NCBI RefSeq assembly: GCF_043555885.1
Contig: NZ_JBIGHX010000002.1
Coordinates: 496,001 to 560,000 of the forward strand
DNA length: 64,000 bases
Direction: 5' to 3'
Source of the DNA: Pelomonas lactea
Lineage (GTDB): Bacteria > Pseudomonadota > Gammaproteobacteria > Burkholderiales > Burkholderiaceae_C
Position 1 is the stretch's first letter. Every line of letters begins with the position of its first letter. The notes beneath the pieces are model-generated. The model saw only the letters and a list, made by a program, of their open reading frames with translations. It was not told the origin of the DNA and did no database searches. Positions 27,165-37,057 of the stretch are shown here, in pieces. A program made the position numbers and the translations under genes.

Positions 27165-28316
27165 TTACTTGCTGGCCGCCGCCGCAGCGGGCACGGCCGA
27201 CGCGGCGCCCGCCCCCGCGGCGACGCGCTGCACCGGCGCGCCGTCCACGAGGCTGCCGGTGGGAGAGCGCAGCACCTGGTCGCCCTGCGCGAGGCCGGAC
27301 AGGATGACGACCTCGCCGCGACGGTCGTCCCGCTCGCCCAGCGTCACCGCCACCTTCTTCAGCTGGTTGCCGGCCACCTTCCAGACGAAGGCGTTGTCAC
27401 CCTGGCGCTGCACGGAGCCCTCGGCTAGCACCAGCGACTTGCGCTCTGTGCTCTCGACGCGGCCCTCGGCGTACAGCCCGGACACCTGCGGCGCCTTGGC
27501 CTTGTCGTTGAACTCGGCAACCAGCTCCACCTGACGCGTTGTCGCGTTGGCGGCGGCGTCGATGCGCGCCAGCTTGCCCTGGAACTCGGCGTCGCCGAAG
27601 CCGTTGATCCGGAACGACACCGGTTGGCCCAGCTTGAGCTCGCCCAGACGGTCGGCCGAGACCTGGCCTTCGAAGCGCATGGACGTGGGATCGATGACCT
27701 TGACCAACTCGCGGCCCACCTGCACGGTATCGCCGACCGACGTCTTGCGTTCGCTGACGACGCCGTCGAACGGCGCCCGCACCTCGGTACGCGACACCTG
27801 CTGGCGCGCCGTGACGACGCGGGCCTTGGCCGCGGCCAGTTCGCTCTGCGCGGCATTGCGGCGCACCTCGGCGTCTTCCAGACCTTGCATGGAGATCATG
27901 CCTTGCTGGTTCAGCGTGCGCTGGCGCGCGAGCACGCGCTCGGTCTGCTCGAAGCTCTGCTGCGACGCGCGCAGCGCCTCCTCGGCGGAAGTGAGGCTGT
28001 CGCGAATGGCGGTGGCGTCGAGCCGAATGATGAGGTCCCCGGCGCGCACGCGCTCGCCGTTGTCGCGGGCCACCTGCAACACCACGGCGGCCACCTCGGC
28101 GCGCAGGTCGGCGCGACGTGCCGGTTGGATGGCGCCCGTGATGACCGGCGAGCCGATCAGGCCGCTCTGCCCCACTTGACGCAGATCCTCCGGAGCCAGC
28201 AGCAGCGGCGCGGCGGGCTTGGCTGACTTTGCTTCCTCGGGCTTGCCGCCCTTGCCGCAGGCGGTGAGCAACAGGGCCAGGGTCAGGGCGGTCAGGATCG
28301 GCGTTGCACGCGTCAT
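27165..28316 (-). CDS. RND efflux periplasmic adaptor lipoprotein
   Basis: A 383-residue adaptor whose first residues are MTRATPILTALTLALLLTACG. The LLTAC lipobox predicts lipid anchoring at Cys20, unlike the adaptor at 9412. Lipoyl halves (VLQVARDNGERVRAGDLIIR and RAPFDGVVSERKTSVGDTVQ) flank a coiled coil with QQSFEQTERVLARQRTLNQQ. A beta barrel and an Ala-rich tail follow. The ATG at 28316 fits the signal peptide; a longer in-frame start at 28385 would bury it. It is cotranscribed with the RND gene 17 bp downstream. Confidence 0.93.
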   Translation of the reverse strand: MTRATPILTALTLALLLTACGKGGKPEEAKSAKPAAPLLLAPEDLRQVGQSGLIGSPVITGAIQPARRADLRAEVAAVVLQVARDNGERVRAGDLIIRLDATAIRDSLTSAEEALRASQQSFEQTERVLARQRTLNQQGMISMQGLEDAEVRRNAAQSELAAAKARVVTARQQVSRTEVRAPFDGVVSERKTSVGDTVQVGRELVKVIDPTSMRFEGQVSADRLGELKLGQPVSFRINGFGDAEFQGKLARIDAAANATTRQVELVAEFNDKAKAPQVSGLYAEGRVESTERKSLVLAEGSVQRQGDNAFVWKVAGNQLKKVAVTLGERDDRRGEVVILSGLAQGDQVLRSPTGSLVDGAPVQRVAAGAGAASAVPAAAAASK

Positions 28317-28526
28317 GGAGAGGCTTTCTCGAAGAGCAGGGGTCGAACGACTCAAACGGCGGAGCTTAACGGCATGCCAACACACCGCCAGAGGTCATGC
28401 ACCCAATGAAACCCAGAAGAAACGCGCAGCGTGGTAGGCAATGCCTGCCGTCCACGGTGGCCGAGCCGGCGCCTCACGGCGCTGCCAAGCTCGCTGCCGT
28501 CCGCGGGGACGCCCCCTTGGCGGGCC

Positions 28527-29105
28527 TCAGGCGGGCTGCCAGTCCAGCGCCCAGGCCCCCTGCTGCCAGCGCTGCAGCCACAGCAGGCCGATCAGGGTCT
28601 TGGCGTCGGTCAGCTCGCCGCGCGCGGCCATGCGGTCGACCTCGTCGACCGTGTGCGTGACGAGTTCGAGAAACTCGCCGTCGTCCAGCTGCTGCTCGCC
28701 GCGCGTCAGGCCGCGCGCGAAGTAGATGTGGATGCCCTCGTCCGAGTAGGCGATGGCGTTGTGCAACACGCCGGCATAGGCCCATTCCGCGGCGCGGTAG
28801 CCGGTCTCCTCCAGCAGTTCACGCTGGCCGCAGACCAGCGGCGCCTCACCAGCATCGAGCTTGCCCGCCGGGAATTCCAGCATCACGCGGCCCATCGGGT
28901 AGCGGTACTGGCGCTCCATCAGCAGGCGGCCATCGTCCAGCAGCGGCACCACCATGACGGCGCCGGGGTGGCGGATGTACTCGCGGTGCGCGGTGCGCCC
29001 GTCCGGCAGCGTGACACGGTCGCGGCGGACGTCCAGGAAGTGGCCCTGGAAGACCTGCTCGCCTTCGATCAGGCGCTCGACGAGATGGTCATCAGCCTCG
29101 GCCAC
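28527..29105 (-). CDS. NUDIX hydrolase, ADP-ribose pyrophosphatase-like
   Basis: About 192 residues from a GTG at 29105 with GGAGA ten bases upstream. The complete Nudix box GKLDAGEAPLVCGQRELLEE (then TGY) fits Gx5Ex7REUxEExGU. YIRHPGAVMVVPLLDDGRLL and FPAGKLDAGE match the ADP-ribose pyrophosphatase subgroup, which clears free ADP-ribose. The first bases overlap the DUF2818 gene by 14 bp, so it is the last gene of the nuo transcript; a link to NAD(H) turnover is plausible but inferred. Confidence 0.88.
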   Translation of the reverse strand: MAEADDHLVERLIEGEQVFQGHFLDVRRDRVTLPDGRTAHREYIRHPGAVMVVPLLDDGRLLMERQYRYPMGRVMLEFPAGKLDAGEAPLVCGQRELLEETGYRAAEWAYAGVLHNAIAYSDEGIHIYFARGLTRGEQQLDDGEFLELVTHTVDEVDRMAARGELTDAKTLIGLLWLQRWQQGAWALDWQPA

Positions 29106-29394
29106 GGCGCAGGTATCTCCAGACGAAGCCGGGGAAGCCCAGCGTGATGAAGAGGCAGGCGCCCGCCGCGTAGAACTCCCAGCCCTGCGCATGGCGCTGG
29201 CCGATGCGCGATTCCAGCACCGCGCCGACGGCGAACGTCAGCACGGCCATCAGCACGAGCTCCAGCAGCCGCCAGCTGACGGCCTTGGGCGCGCGGCGCG
29301 GGCCGACGAACAGCAAGCGCTCGTTGAAGTACGGCAGATTGGCCGCGAGCACGGCCACGGCCAGGACCAGCCAGACGGCGACGGACTGGTCCAT
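29092..29394 (-). CDS. DUF2818 small membrane protein
   Basis: A 100-residue protein with three likely membrane segments (VAVWLVLAVAVLAANLPYFN, LLELVLMAVLTFAVGAVLES, YAAGACLFITLGFPGFVWRY). The NLPYFNERLLFVGPR and FPGFVWRYLRR blocks identify DUF2818, which is known mainly directly after nuoN in Burkholderiales. It begins 8 bp after the nuoN stop and ends inside the NUDIX gene. An accessory role for complex I is suggested only by its position. Confidence 0.88.
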   Translation of the reverse strand: MDQSVAVWLVLAVAVLAANLPYFNERLLFVGPRRAPKAVSWRLLELVLMAVLTFAVGAVLESRIGQRHAQGWEFYAAGACLFITLGFPGFVWRYLRRGRG

Positions 29395-29401
29395 TGCGCG
29401 A

Positions 29402-30883
29402 TCAGGTCGCCAGGGCCTGGCGGATCGCGACCTTGCACAGCTCCAGCAGGCCGCCCGGCATCAGGCCGAACACCAGCACGGCGGCGCCGTTGAGCGTCAT
29501 GACGAAGCGCACGTCAGCGGGCGCGGCCAGCGGGGCGGTGTCGACCGACGCGTCGAACCACATCACCTTGACGACGCGCAGGTAGTAGAAGGCGCCGATC
29601 AGCGAGACAACCACGGCGAACCCCGCCAGCCACAGGTAGAACGGCTCGCCGCTGATCACCAGTGCCTGCAGCACCGCCAGCTTGGCGTAGAAGCCCACCG
29701 TCGGCGGCACGCCGGCCAGCGAGAACATGAACATCGTCATGACCAGCGCGAACCAAGGGCTGCGCCTGGCCAGGCCCGCCAGATCCTTGATCTCCTCAGC
29801 CTCGTGGCCGGCGCGCGACAGGAGGATGACCATGCCGAAGGTGCCCAGCGTCGTCAGCACATAGGTGACGACGTAGAACATCGCGGAGCTGTAGGCGTTG
29901 GACGCGGACAGCGTGTTGTCGTTGACGACGCCCGCCGTCATGCCCAGCAGCATGAAGCCCATGTTGGCGATGGTGGAATAGGCCAGCATGCGCTTGAGGT
30001 TGGTCTGCGCGATGGCGGCCAGATTGCCCACCAGCAGCGACATGACCGACAGCACGACCAGCATCTGCTGCCAGTCCACAGCCAGGCCCAGCATGCCTTC
30101 CACCAGCAGGCGCACGGTGATCGCGAACGCGGCCAGCTTAGGCGCTCCGCCGATCAGCAGCGTGACGGCGGTGGGTGCGCCCTGGTAGACGTCCGGCACC
30201 CACATGTGGAACGGGGCGGCGCCCAGCTTGAAGGCCAGGCCGGCGACGACGAACACGACGCCGAAGACCAGCACGCCCTTGTTGGGAATGCCCTTGGAGA
30301 TGACGTCAAAGACCTCGGGGATGGTGAGCGAGCCCGTGGCGCCGTACATCATGGACAGGCCGTACAGCAGGAAGCCGCTGGCCAGCGCGCCCAGCACGAA
30401 GTACTTCATCGCGGCTTCGGTGGACACCGCGTGGTCACGGCGCAGTGCGACGAGCGCGTACAGCGACAGGCTCATCAGCTCCAGGCCGAGGTAGATGACC
30501 AGGAAGTTGTTCGCCGACAGCATCACGTTGATGCCCAGCAGCGAGAACAGGCTGAGGATGAAGAGCTCACCCTTGAGCATGTCGCGCGACGCGGCGTAGG
30601 GGCGCGCGTAGACCATGGTGATCAGCGTCGCCACACAGGCAAAGCCGGCCAGCAGGTGGCCCATCGGGTCGGCGACGACCATGCCCTGCATGGCGTAGGT
30701 CGTCACGCCGGCATTGAAGTACGCGAAGTGCATGCCGCCGACGACGACCAGCGTCAGCTGGGTCAGCCAGTAGGTGGGGCGGCGCTGTTCGTCGGTGACC
30801 CACAGGTCCACGAGCGCGACCACGCAGCCCATCACGAGCAGCAGGATTTCAGGGTAGATCGCGAGCCAGTTCATGTCGTTCAT
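29402..30883 (-). CDS. nuoN: NADH-quinone oxidoreductase subunit N
   Basis: A 493-residue antiporter-like membrane subunit of respiratory complex I with about fourteen helices. The conserved lysine of the proton channel is in AGLAFKLGAAPFHMWVPDVY, and the lysine in NLKRMLAYSTIANMGFML is the second. Length fits the family. It is the last nuo gene, 20 bp after nuoM, and is followed by DUF2818. Confidence 0.97.
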   Translation of the reverse strand: MNDMNWLAIYPEILLLVMGCVVALVDLWVTDEQRRPTYWLTQLTLVVVGGMHFAYFNAGVTTYAMQGMVVADPMGHLLAGFACVATLITMVYARPYAASRDMLKGELFILSLFSLLGINVMLSANNFLVIYLGLELMSLSLYALVALRRDHAVSTEAAMKYFVLGALASGFLLYGLSMMYGATGSLTIPEVFDVISKGIPNKGVLVFGVVFVVAGLAFKLGAAPFHMWVPDVYQGAPTAVTLLIGGAPKLAAFAITVRLLVEGMLGLAVDWQQMLVVLSVMSLLVGNLAAIAQTNLKRMLAYSTIANMGFMLLGMTAGVVNDNTLSASNAYSSAMFYVVTYVLTTLGTFGMVILLSRAGHEAEEIKDLAGLARRSPWFALVMTMFMFSLAGVPPTVGFYAKLAVLQALVISGEPFYLWLAGFAVVVSLIGAFYYLRVVKVMWFDASVDTAPLAAPADVRFVMTLNGAAVLVFGLMPGGLLELCKVAIRQALAT

Positions 30884-30903
30884 TGTTTTGCCTCAGCTCG
30901 CCG

Positions 30904-32379
30904 TCAGACCGGAATCTTGCTCAGCGCCACGTGCTTGAGCAGGCCCACGACGGACTCGTGCATCACGTCCGTGAAGGGCTTCGGGTAGAGGCCCATGTAC
31001 AGCGTGGCGACGGCCAGCAGCGCGAGCATGATGAATTCACGCTTGTTGATGTCGGTCAACGCGCGGACGTTGTCGTTGGCGACGTCGCCGAAATAGACGC
31101 GCTTGACCATCCACAGCGTGTAGGCCGCACCGAACACCAGCGCCGTGGCGGCGATGCCACCCAGCCAGAAGTCGTACTTCACGGTGCCCAGGATGACCAT
31201 CCACTCGCCGACGAAGCCGGCCGTGGCAGGCAGACCGCAGTTGGCCATGCCGAAGAAGACCGCGAAGGCGGCGAACTTGGGCATCGTGTTGACGACGCCG
31301 CCGTAGGACGCGATCTCACGCGAGTGCACGCGGTCGTACAGCACGCCGATGCACAGGAACATGGCGCCGGACACGAAGCCGTGGGCAATCATCTGCACCA
31401 GGCCGCCAGAGACGCCCAGTTCGTTGAAGATGAAGAAGCCCAGGGTCACGAAGCCCATGTGCGCGATGGACGAGTAAGCCACCAGCTTCTTCATGTCCTT
31501 CTGCACCAGCGCGACGAGACCGATGTAGACAACGGCGATCAACGACATCGCAATGATGAGCCACGACCATTCGCGCGCCGCATCGGGTGCGATCGGCAGC
31601 GAGAAGCGCAGGAAGCCGTAGCAGCCCAGCTTCAGCATGATGGCCGCCAGCACGACGGAGCCGCCGGTGGGCGCTTCGACGTGGGCGTCGGGCAGCCAGG
31701 TGTGCACCGGCCACATCGGCACCTTGACGGAGAACGCGGCCAGGAAGGCGAAGAACAGCCAGGTCTGGGCGGTACCCGTCAGCGGCAGCTTGTGCCAGGC
31801 CTGGATGTCAAAGCTGCCGCCGGCCTTGCTGTACAGGTACAGCAGCGCGATCAGCATCAGCAGCGAACCGGCCAGCGTGTAGAGGAAAAACTTGAAGGCC
31901 GCATAGACGCGGTTCGGGCCGCCCCAGACGCCGATGATGATGTACATCGGGATCAGCGTGGCCTCGAAGAACACGTAGAACAGCATGCCGTCCAACGCGC
32001 TGAACACACCCACCATCAGGCCGGACAGGATCAGGAACGCGCCCATGTACTGGTTGACGCGGTTCTCGATCACTTCCCAGGCCGAGATGACGACGATGAC
32101 CGTGATGAAGGCCGTCAGCGGGACGAACCACATCGAGATGCCATCCACGCCGAGGTGATAGTGGATGTTGAAGCGCTCGATCCACGGCTGGTTCTCGACG
32201 AACTGCATGGCAGCCGTCGACGTGTCGAAGCCGGTGATCAACGGGAGCGTGACGAGGAAGCTCGCCACGGCCGCCACCAGCGCCATCCAGCGCACGGCAT
32301 TGGCCTGTTCGTCGCGCCCGAGCGCCAGCAGCAGTGCGCCGCAGACGATGGGCAGAAAAATCGCAAGACTCAGCAACAT
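30904..32379 (-). CDS. nuoM: NADH-quinone oxidoreductase subunit M
   Basis: A 491-residue antiporter-like proton-pumping subunit starting MLLSLAIFLPIVCGALLLAL. The blocks YHLGVDGISMWFVPLTAF, FFEATLIPMYIIIGVWGG (with the key glutamate), FSVKVPMWPVHTWLPDAH (with the key lysine) and DMKKLVAYSSIAHMGFV are all present. An open frame continues upstream of this ATG into nuoL, but the chosen start gives the standard N-terminus. It lies 20 bp after nuoL. Confidence 0.97.
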   Translation of the reverse strand: MLLSLAIFLPIVCGALLLALGRDEQANAVRWMALVAAVASFLVTLPLITGFDTSTAAMQFVENQPWIERFNIHYHLGVDGISMWFVPLTAFITVIVVISAWEVIENRVNQYMGAFLILSGLMVGVFSALDGMLFYVFFEATLIPMYIIIGVWGGPNRVYAAFKFFLYTLAGSLLMLIALLYLYSKAGGSFDIQAWHKLPLTGTAQTWLFFAFLAAFSVKVPMWPVHTWLPDAHVEAPTGGSVVLAAIMLKLGCYGFLRFSLPIAPDAAREWSWLIIAMSLIAVVYIGLVALVQKDMKKLVAYSSIAHMGFVTLGFFIFNELGVSGGLVQMIAHGFVSGAMFLCIGVLYDRVHSREIASYGGVVNTMPKFAAFAVFFGMANCGLPATAGFVGEWMVILGTVKYDFWLGGIAATALVFGAAYTLWMVKRVYFGDVANDNVRALTDINKREFIMLALLAVATLYMGLYPKPFTDVMHESVVGLLKHVALSKIPV

Positions 32380-32399
32380 TCTTGTTCTCCGCCGCTCGC

Positions 32400-34442
<2,043 letters not shown>

Positions 34443-34449
34443 CTTGTTC

Positions 34450-34764
34450 TTAGCCCTTCAGCGCGTCGAGTTCCTCGACGTTGATGCTGGCCCGGTTGCG
34501 GAACAGCACGACCAGGATGGCCAGGCCGATGGCCGACTCGGCCGCCGCGACGGTCAGGATGAAGAACACGAAGACCTGCCCGTCCATGTTGCCCAGATAG
34601 TGGGAGAACGCGACGAAGTTCAGGTTGACCGCCAGCAGCATCAGCTCGATGGCCATCAGCAGCACGATCAGGTTCTTGCGGTTCAGGAAGATGCCAATCA
34701 CCGACAGCGCGAACAGCATCGCGCCCAGCGTCAGGAAATGGCCCAGGGTCAGGGCGCCGATCAT
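34450..34764 (-). CDS. nuoK: NADH-quinone oxidoreductase subunit K
   Basis: A 104-residue three-helix membrane subunit. The conserved glutamates are in LLMAIELMLLAVNLNFVAF and VAAAESAIGLAILVVLFRN. The ATG overlaps the nuoJ stop by four bases (ATGA), and nuoL starts 8 bp later. NuoK takes part in linking quinone reduction to proton pumping. Confidence 0.97.
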   Translation of the reverse strand: MIGALTLGHFLTLGAMLFALSVIGIFLNRKNLIVLLMAIELMLLAVNLNFVAFSHYLGNMDGQVFVFFILTVAAAESAIGLAILVVLFRNRASINVEELDALKG

Positions 34765-35393
34765 GCCTGGCCTCCTTCGGTGGGTTGCGCGGGAGCGGCG
34801 ACGGTCGGGGCCATCTTGACGATCTTCAGGCGATCGGCCTTGGTGACCTTGACCTGCTCGGAGGCGTCCATCGCGCGCGAGTCCTTGCGGCGACGCAGCG
34901 TCAGCGCGATGGCAGCGACGATGGCGACCAGCAACAGCACGGCCGCGATCTGCAGCGGGTACAGATAGCTGGTGTAGATCTCGATGCCCAGCATCTTGCT
35001 GTTGCCCAGCTTGGCCTGCTCGGCCGTCAGCGCTGGCGCGTCTGCGAGCTGGAAGCCGCCCATCAGCACAATGCCCATCTCGAAGGCGATCAGCGCGCCG
35101 ATGACGGCCGCCACGGGCAAATGTTTCCAGAAACCCTCACGCATGCTGTCCGTGTTCAGGTCCAGCATCATGACGACGAACAGGAACAGCACCATGACGG
35201 CACCGATGTAGACGAGCACCAGCGCAATCGCCAGGAACTCGGCCTTCAGCAGCATCCAGATGCAGGACGCCGTGAAGAACGACAGGATCAGGAACAACGC
35301 GGCATGCACCGTGTTGCGCGCCGTGATGACACGGAACGAACTCACCAGCAGGATGCCGGAGAAGACGTAGAAGAGGATGGTCGTGATGTCCAT
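34761..35393 (-). CDS. nuoJ: NADH-quinone oxidoreductase subunit J
   Basis: A 210-residue membrane subunit with five helices in the first 165 residues and a charged C-terminal tail that is longer than the E. coli form (MDASEQVKVTKADRLKIVKM and beyond). The VLVYIGAVMVLFLFVVMMLD segment, with its conserved pi-bulge helix, is typical. It overlaps nuoK by four bases. Confidence 0.96.
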   Translation of the reverse strand: MDITTILFYVFSGILLVSSFRVITARNTVHAALFLILSFFTASCIWMLLKAEFLAIALVLVYIGAVMVLFLFVVMMLDLNTDSMREGFWKHLPVAAVIGALIAFEMGIVLMGGFQLADAPALTAEQAKLGNSKMLGIEIYTSYLYPLQIAAVLLLVAIVAAIALTLRRRKDSRAMDASEQVKVTKADRLKIVKMAPTVAAPAQPTEGGQA

Positions 35394-35446
35394 ACGTATC
35401 CAGGCCAGCTGAGCTGGACCGCGGCGGCCGTCAGGCCCGCCAGCGA

Positions 35447-35935
35447 TCAGCGGTACTTGGCGTCGGCCTCCTTCTGAGCGGCGATCTGAGGCTCGTACTT
35501 GTCGCCAACGGCCAGCAGCATGTCCTTGGTGAAGTACAGGTCGCCGCGCTTTTCGCCGTGGTATTCAAAGATGCTCGTTTCGACGATGGAGTCCACCGGG
35601 CAGCTTTCCTCGCAGAAGCCGCAGAAGATGCACTTCGTCAGGTCGATGTCGTAGCGCGTCGTGCGGCGGCTGCCGTCAGCACGCACGTCGCTCTCGATGG
35701 TGATGGCCATCGCGGGGCAGACCGCCTCGCAGAGCTTGCAGGCGATGCAGCGCTCTTCACCGTTCTCGTAGCGGCGCAGCGCGTGCAGGCCGCGGAAGCG
35801 CGGCGACAGCGGCGTCTTCTCTTCCGGGAACTGGATGGTGATGTTGCGCGACAGGAAGTGCCGGCCCGTCAGCTTCATCCCCTTGAGCAGTTCCCAGAGG
35901 AAGAAGGTCTTCGCGAAATTCGTGATTGCAGTCAT
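35447..35935 (-). CDS. nuoI: NADH-quinone oxidoreductase subunit I
   Basis: A 162-residue ferredoxin-like subunit that carries clusters N6a and N6b in the peripheral arm of complex I. The two 4Fe-4S motifs are CIACKLCEAVCP (about residues 63-74) and CIFCGFCEESCP (about 102-113). The start MTAITNFAKTFFLWELLKG gives the usual N-terminal amphipathic helix. A 53-bp gap separates it from nuoJ, and 10 bp from nuoH. Confidence 0.97.
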   Translation of the reverse strand: MTAITNFAKTFFLWELLKGMKLTGRHFLSRNITIQFPEEKTPLSPRFRGLHALRRYENGEERCIACKLCEAVCPAMAITIESDVRADGSRRTTRYDIDLTKCIFCGFCEESCPVDSIVETSIFEYHGEKRGDLYFTKDMLLAVGDKYEPQIAAQKEADAKYR

Positions 35936-35945
35936 GGTCGCCGCC

Positions 35946-37043
35946 TCACTTCCAGATGTTGAACGGCGTCTGCATCCAGGCACCGACAACGACCAGCCAG
36001 ATCAGCGTGATGGGAATGAAGATCTTCCAGCCCAGACGCATGATCTGGTCGTAGCGGAAGCGCGGGAACGTGGCGCGCACCCACAGGAACATCGTGACGA
36101 CGAAGAAGATCTTGGCGAACAGCCAGAACCAGTTCCAGAACGCCATCGTCTGCTGGAAGAAGGCGGGCGTTTCCATGCCCAGCAGGCTCCAGGAGATCGG
36201 CGCGCTCCAGCCGCCCAGGAACATGACGACGGCCAATGCCGACACCAGGATCATGTTGGCGTACTCGGCCAGGAAGAACATCGCGAACGACATGCCCGAG
36301 TACTCGATCATGTGGCCGGCGACGATTTCCGATTCGCCTTCGACCACGTCAAACGGGTGGCGGTTCGTTTCAGCCAGGCCCGAGATGAAGTAGACGATGA
36401 AGATGGGGAACAGCGGCAGCCAGTTCCAGGACAGCAGGTTGATGCCCATGTCCGCGAACATACCCTTCTCCTGCACCTGCACGATCGTGGTCATGTTCAG
36501 GCTGCCGGTCACCATCAGCACGACGACCAGCGCGAAGCCCATCGCGATCTCGTAGGAGACCATCTGCGCCGAGGCGCGCAGCGCGCCGAGGAAGGCGTAC
36601 TTCGAGTTGGAAGCCCAGCCGGCGATGATGACGCCGTAGACCTCCAGCGACGTGATCGCCATCAGGAACAGCAGGCCGGCGTTGACATTGGCCACCGCGG
36701 CGTCGGGACCGAAGGGCACGACGGCCCAGGCGGCCAGAGCCGGCATGATGGTCATGACGGGGCCCAGGAAGAACAGGCCCTTGTTCGCGGCGGCGGGCTT
36801 GATGATCTCCTTGAAGATCAGCTTCACCGCGTCGGCGATGGGCGTCAGCAGGCCGTAGGGGCCCACGCGGTTCGGGCCGGGGCGGATCTGCGACCAGCCG
36901 ATGGCCTTGCGCTCCCACAGCGTCAGGTAGGCCACGCAGCCCAGCAGCGGCAGGATCACCGCGACGATCTTCAGCAGGCTCCAGACCAGGGGCCACAAGG
37001 CCCCCAGCAGCGAGGCGCCGTTTTGGTAGAGAGAGTCGATCAT
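35946..37043 (-). CDS. nuoH: NADH-quinone oxidoreductase subunit H
   Basis: A 365-residue eight-helix subunit that forms the quinone chamber with NuoB and NuoD. The blocks ERKAIGWSQIRPGPNRVGP, GWASNSKYAFLGALRASAQM and GLAETNRHPFDVVEGESEIV contain the conserved charged loop residues. The start MIDSLYQNGASLLGALWPLV is normal; upstream in-frame codons belong to nuoG sequence. Confidence 0.97.
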   Translation of the reverse strand: MIDSLYQNGASLLGALWPLVWSLLKIVAVILPLLGCVAYLTLWERKAIGWSQIRPGPNRVGPYGLLTPIADAVKLIFKEIIKPAAANKGLFFLGPVMTIMPALAAWAVVPFGPDAAVANVNAGLLFLMAITSLEVYGVIIAGWASNSKYAFLGALRASAQMVSYEIAMGFALVVVLMVTGSLNMTTIVQVQEKGMFADMGINLLSWNWLPLFPIFIVYFISGLAETNRHPFDVVEGESEIVAGHMIEYSGMSFAMFFLAEYANMILVSALAVVMFLGGWSAPISWSLLGMETPAFFQQTMAFWNWFWLFAKIFFVVTMFLWVRATFPRFRYDQIMRLGWKIFIPITLIWLVVVGAWMQTPFNIWK

Positions 37044-37057
37044 TTCTTCAGGCTCCC

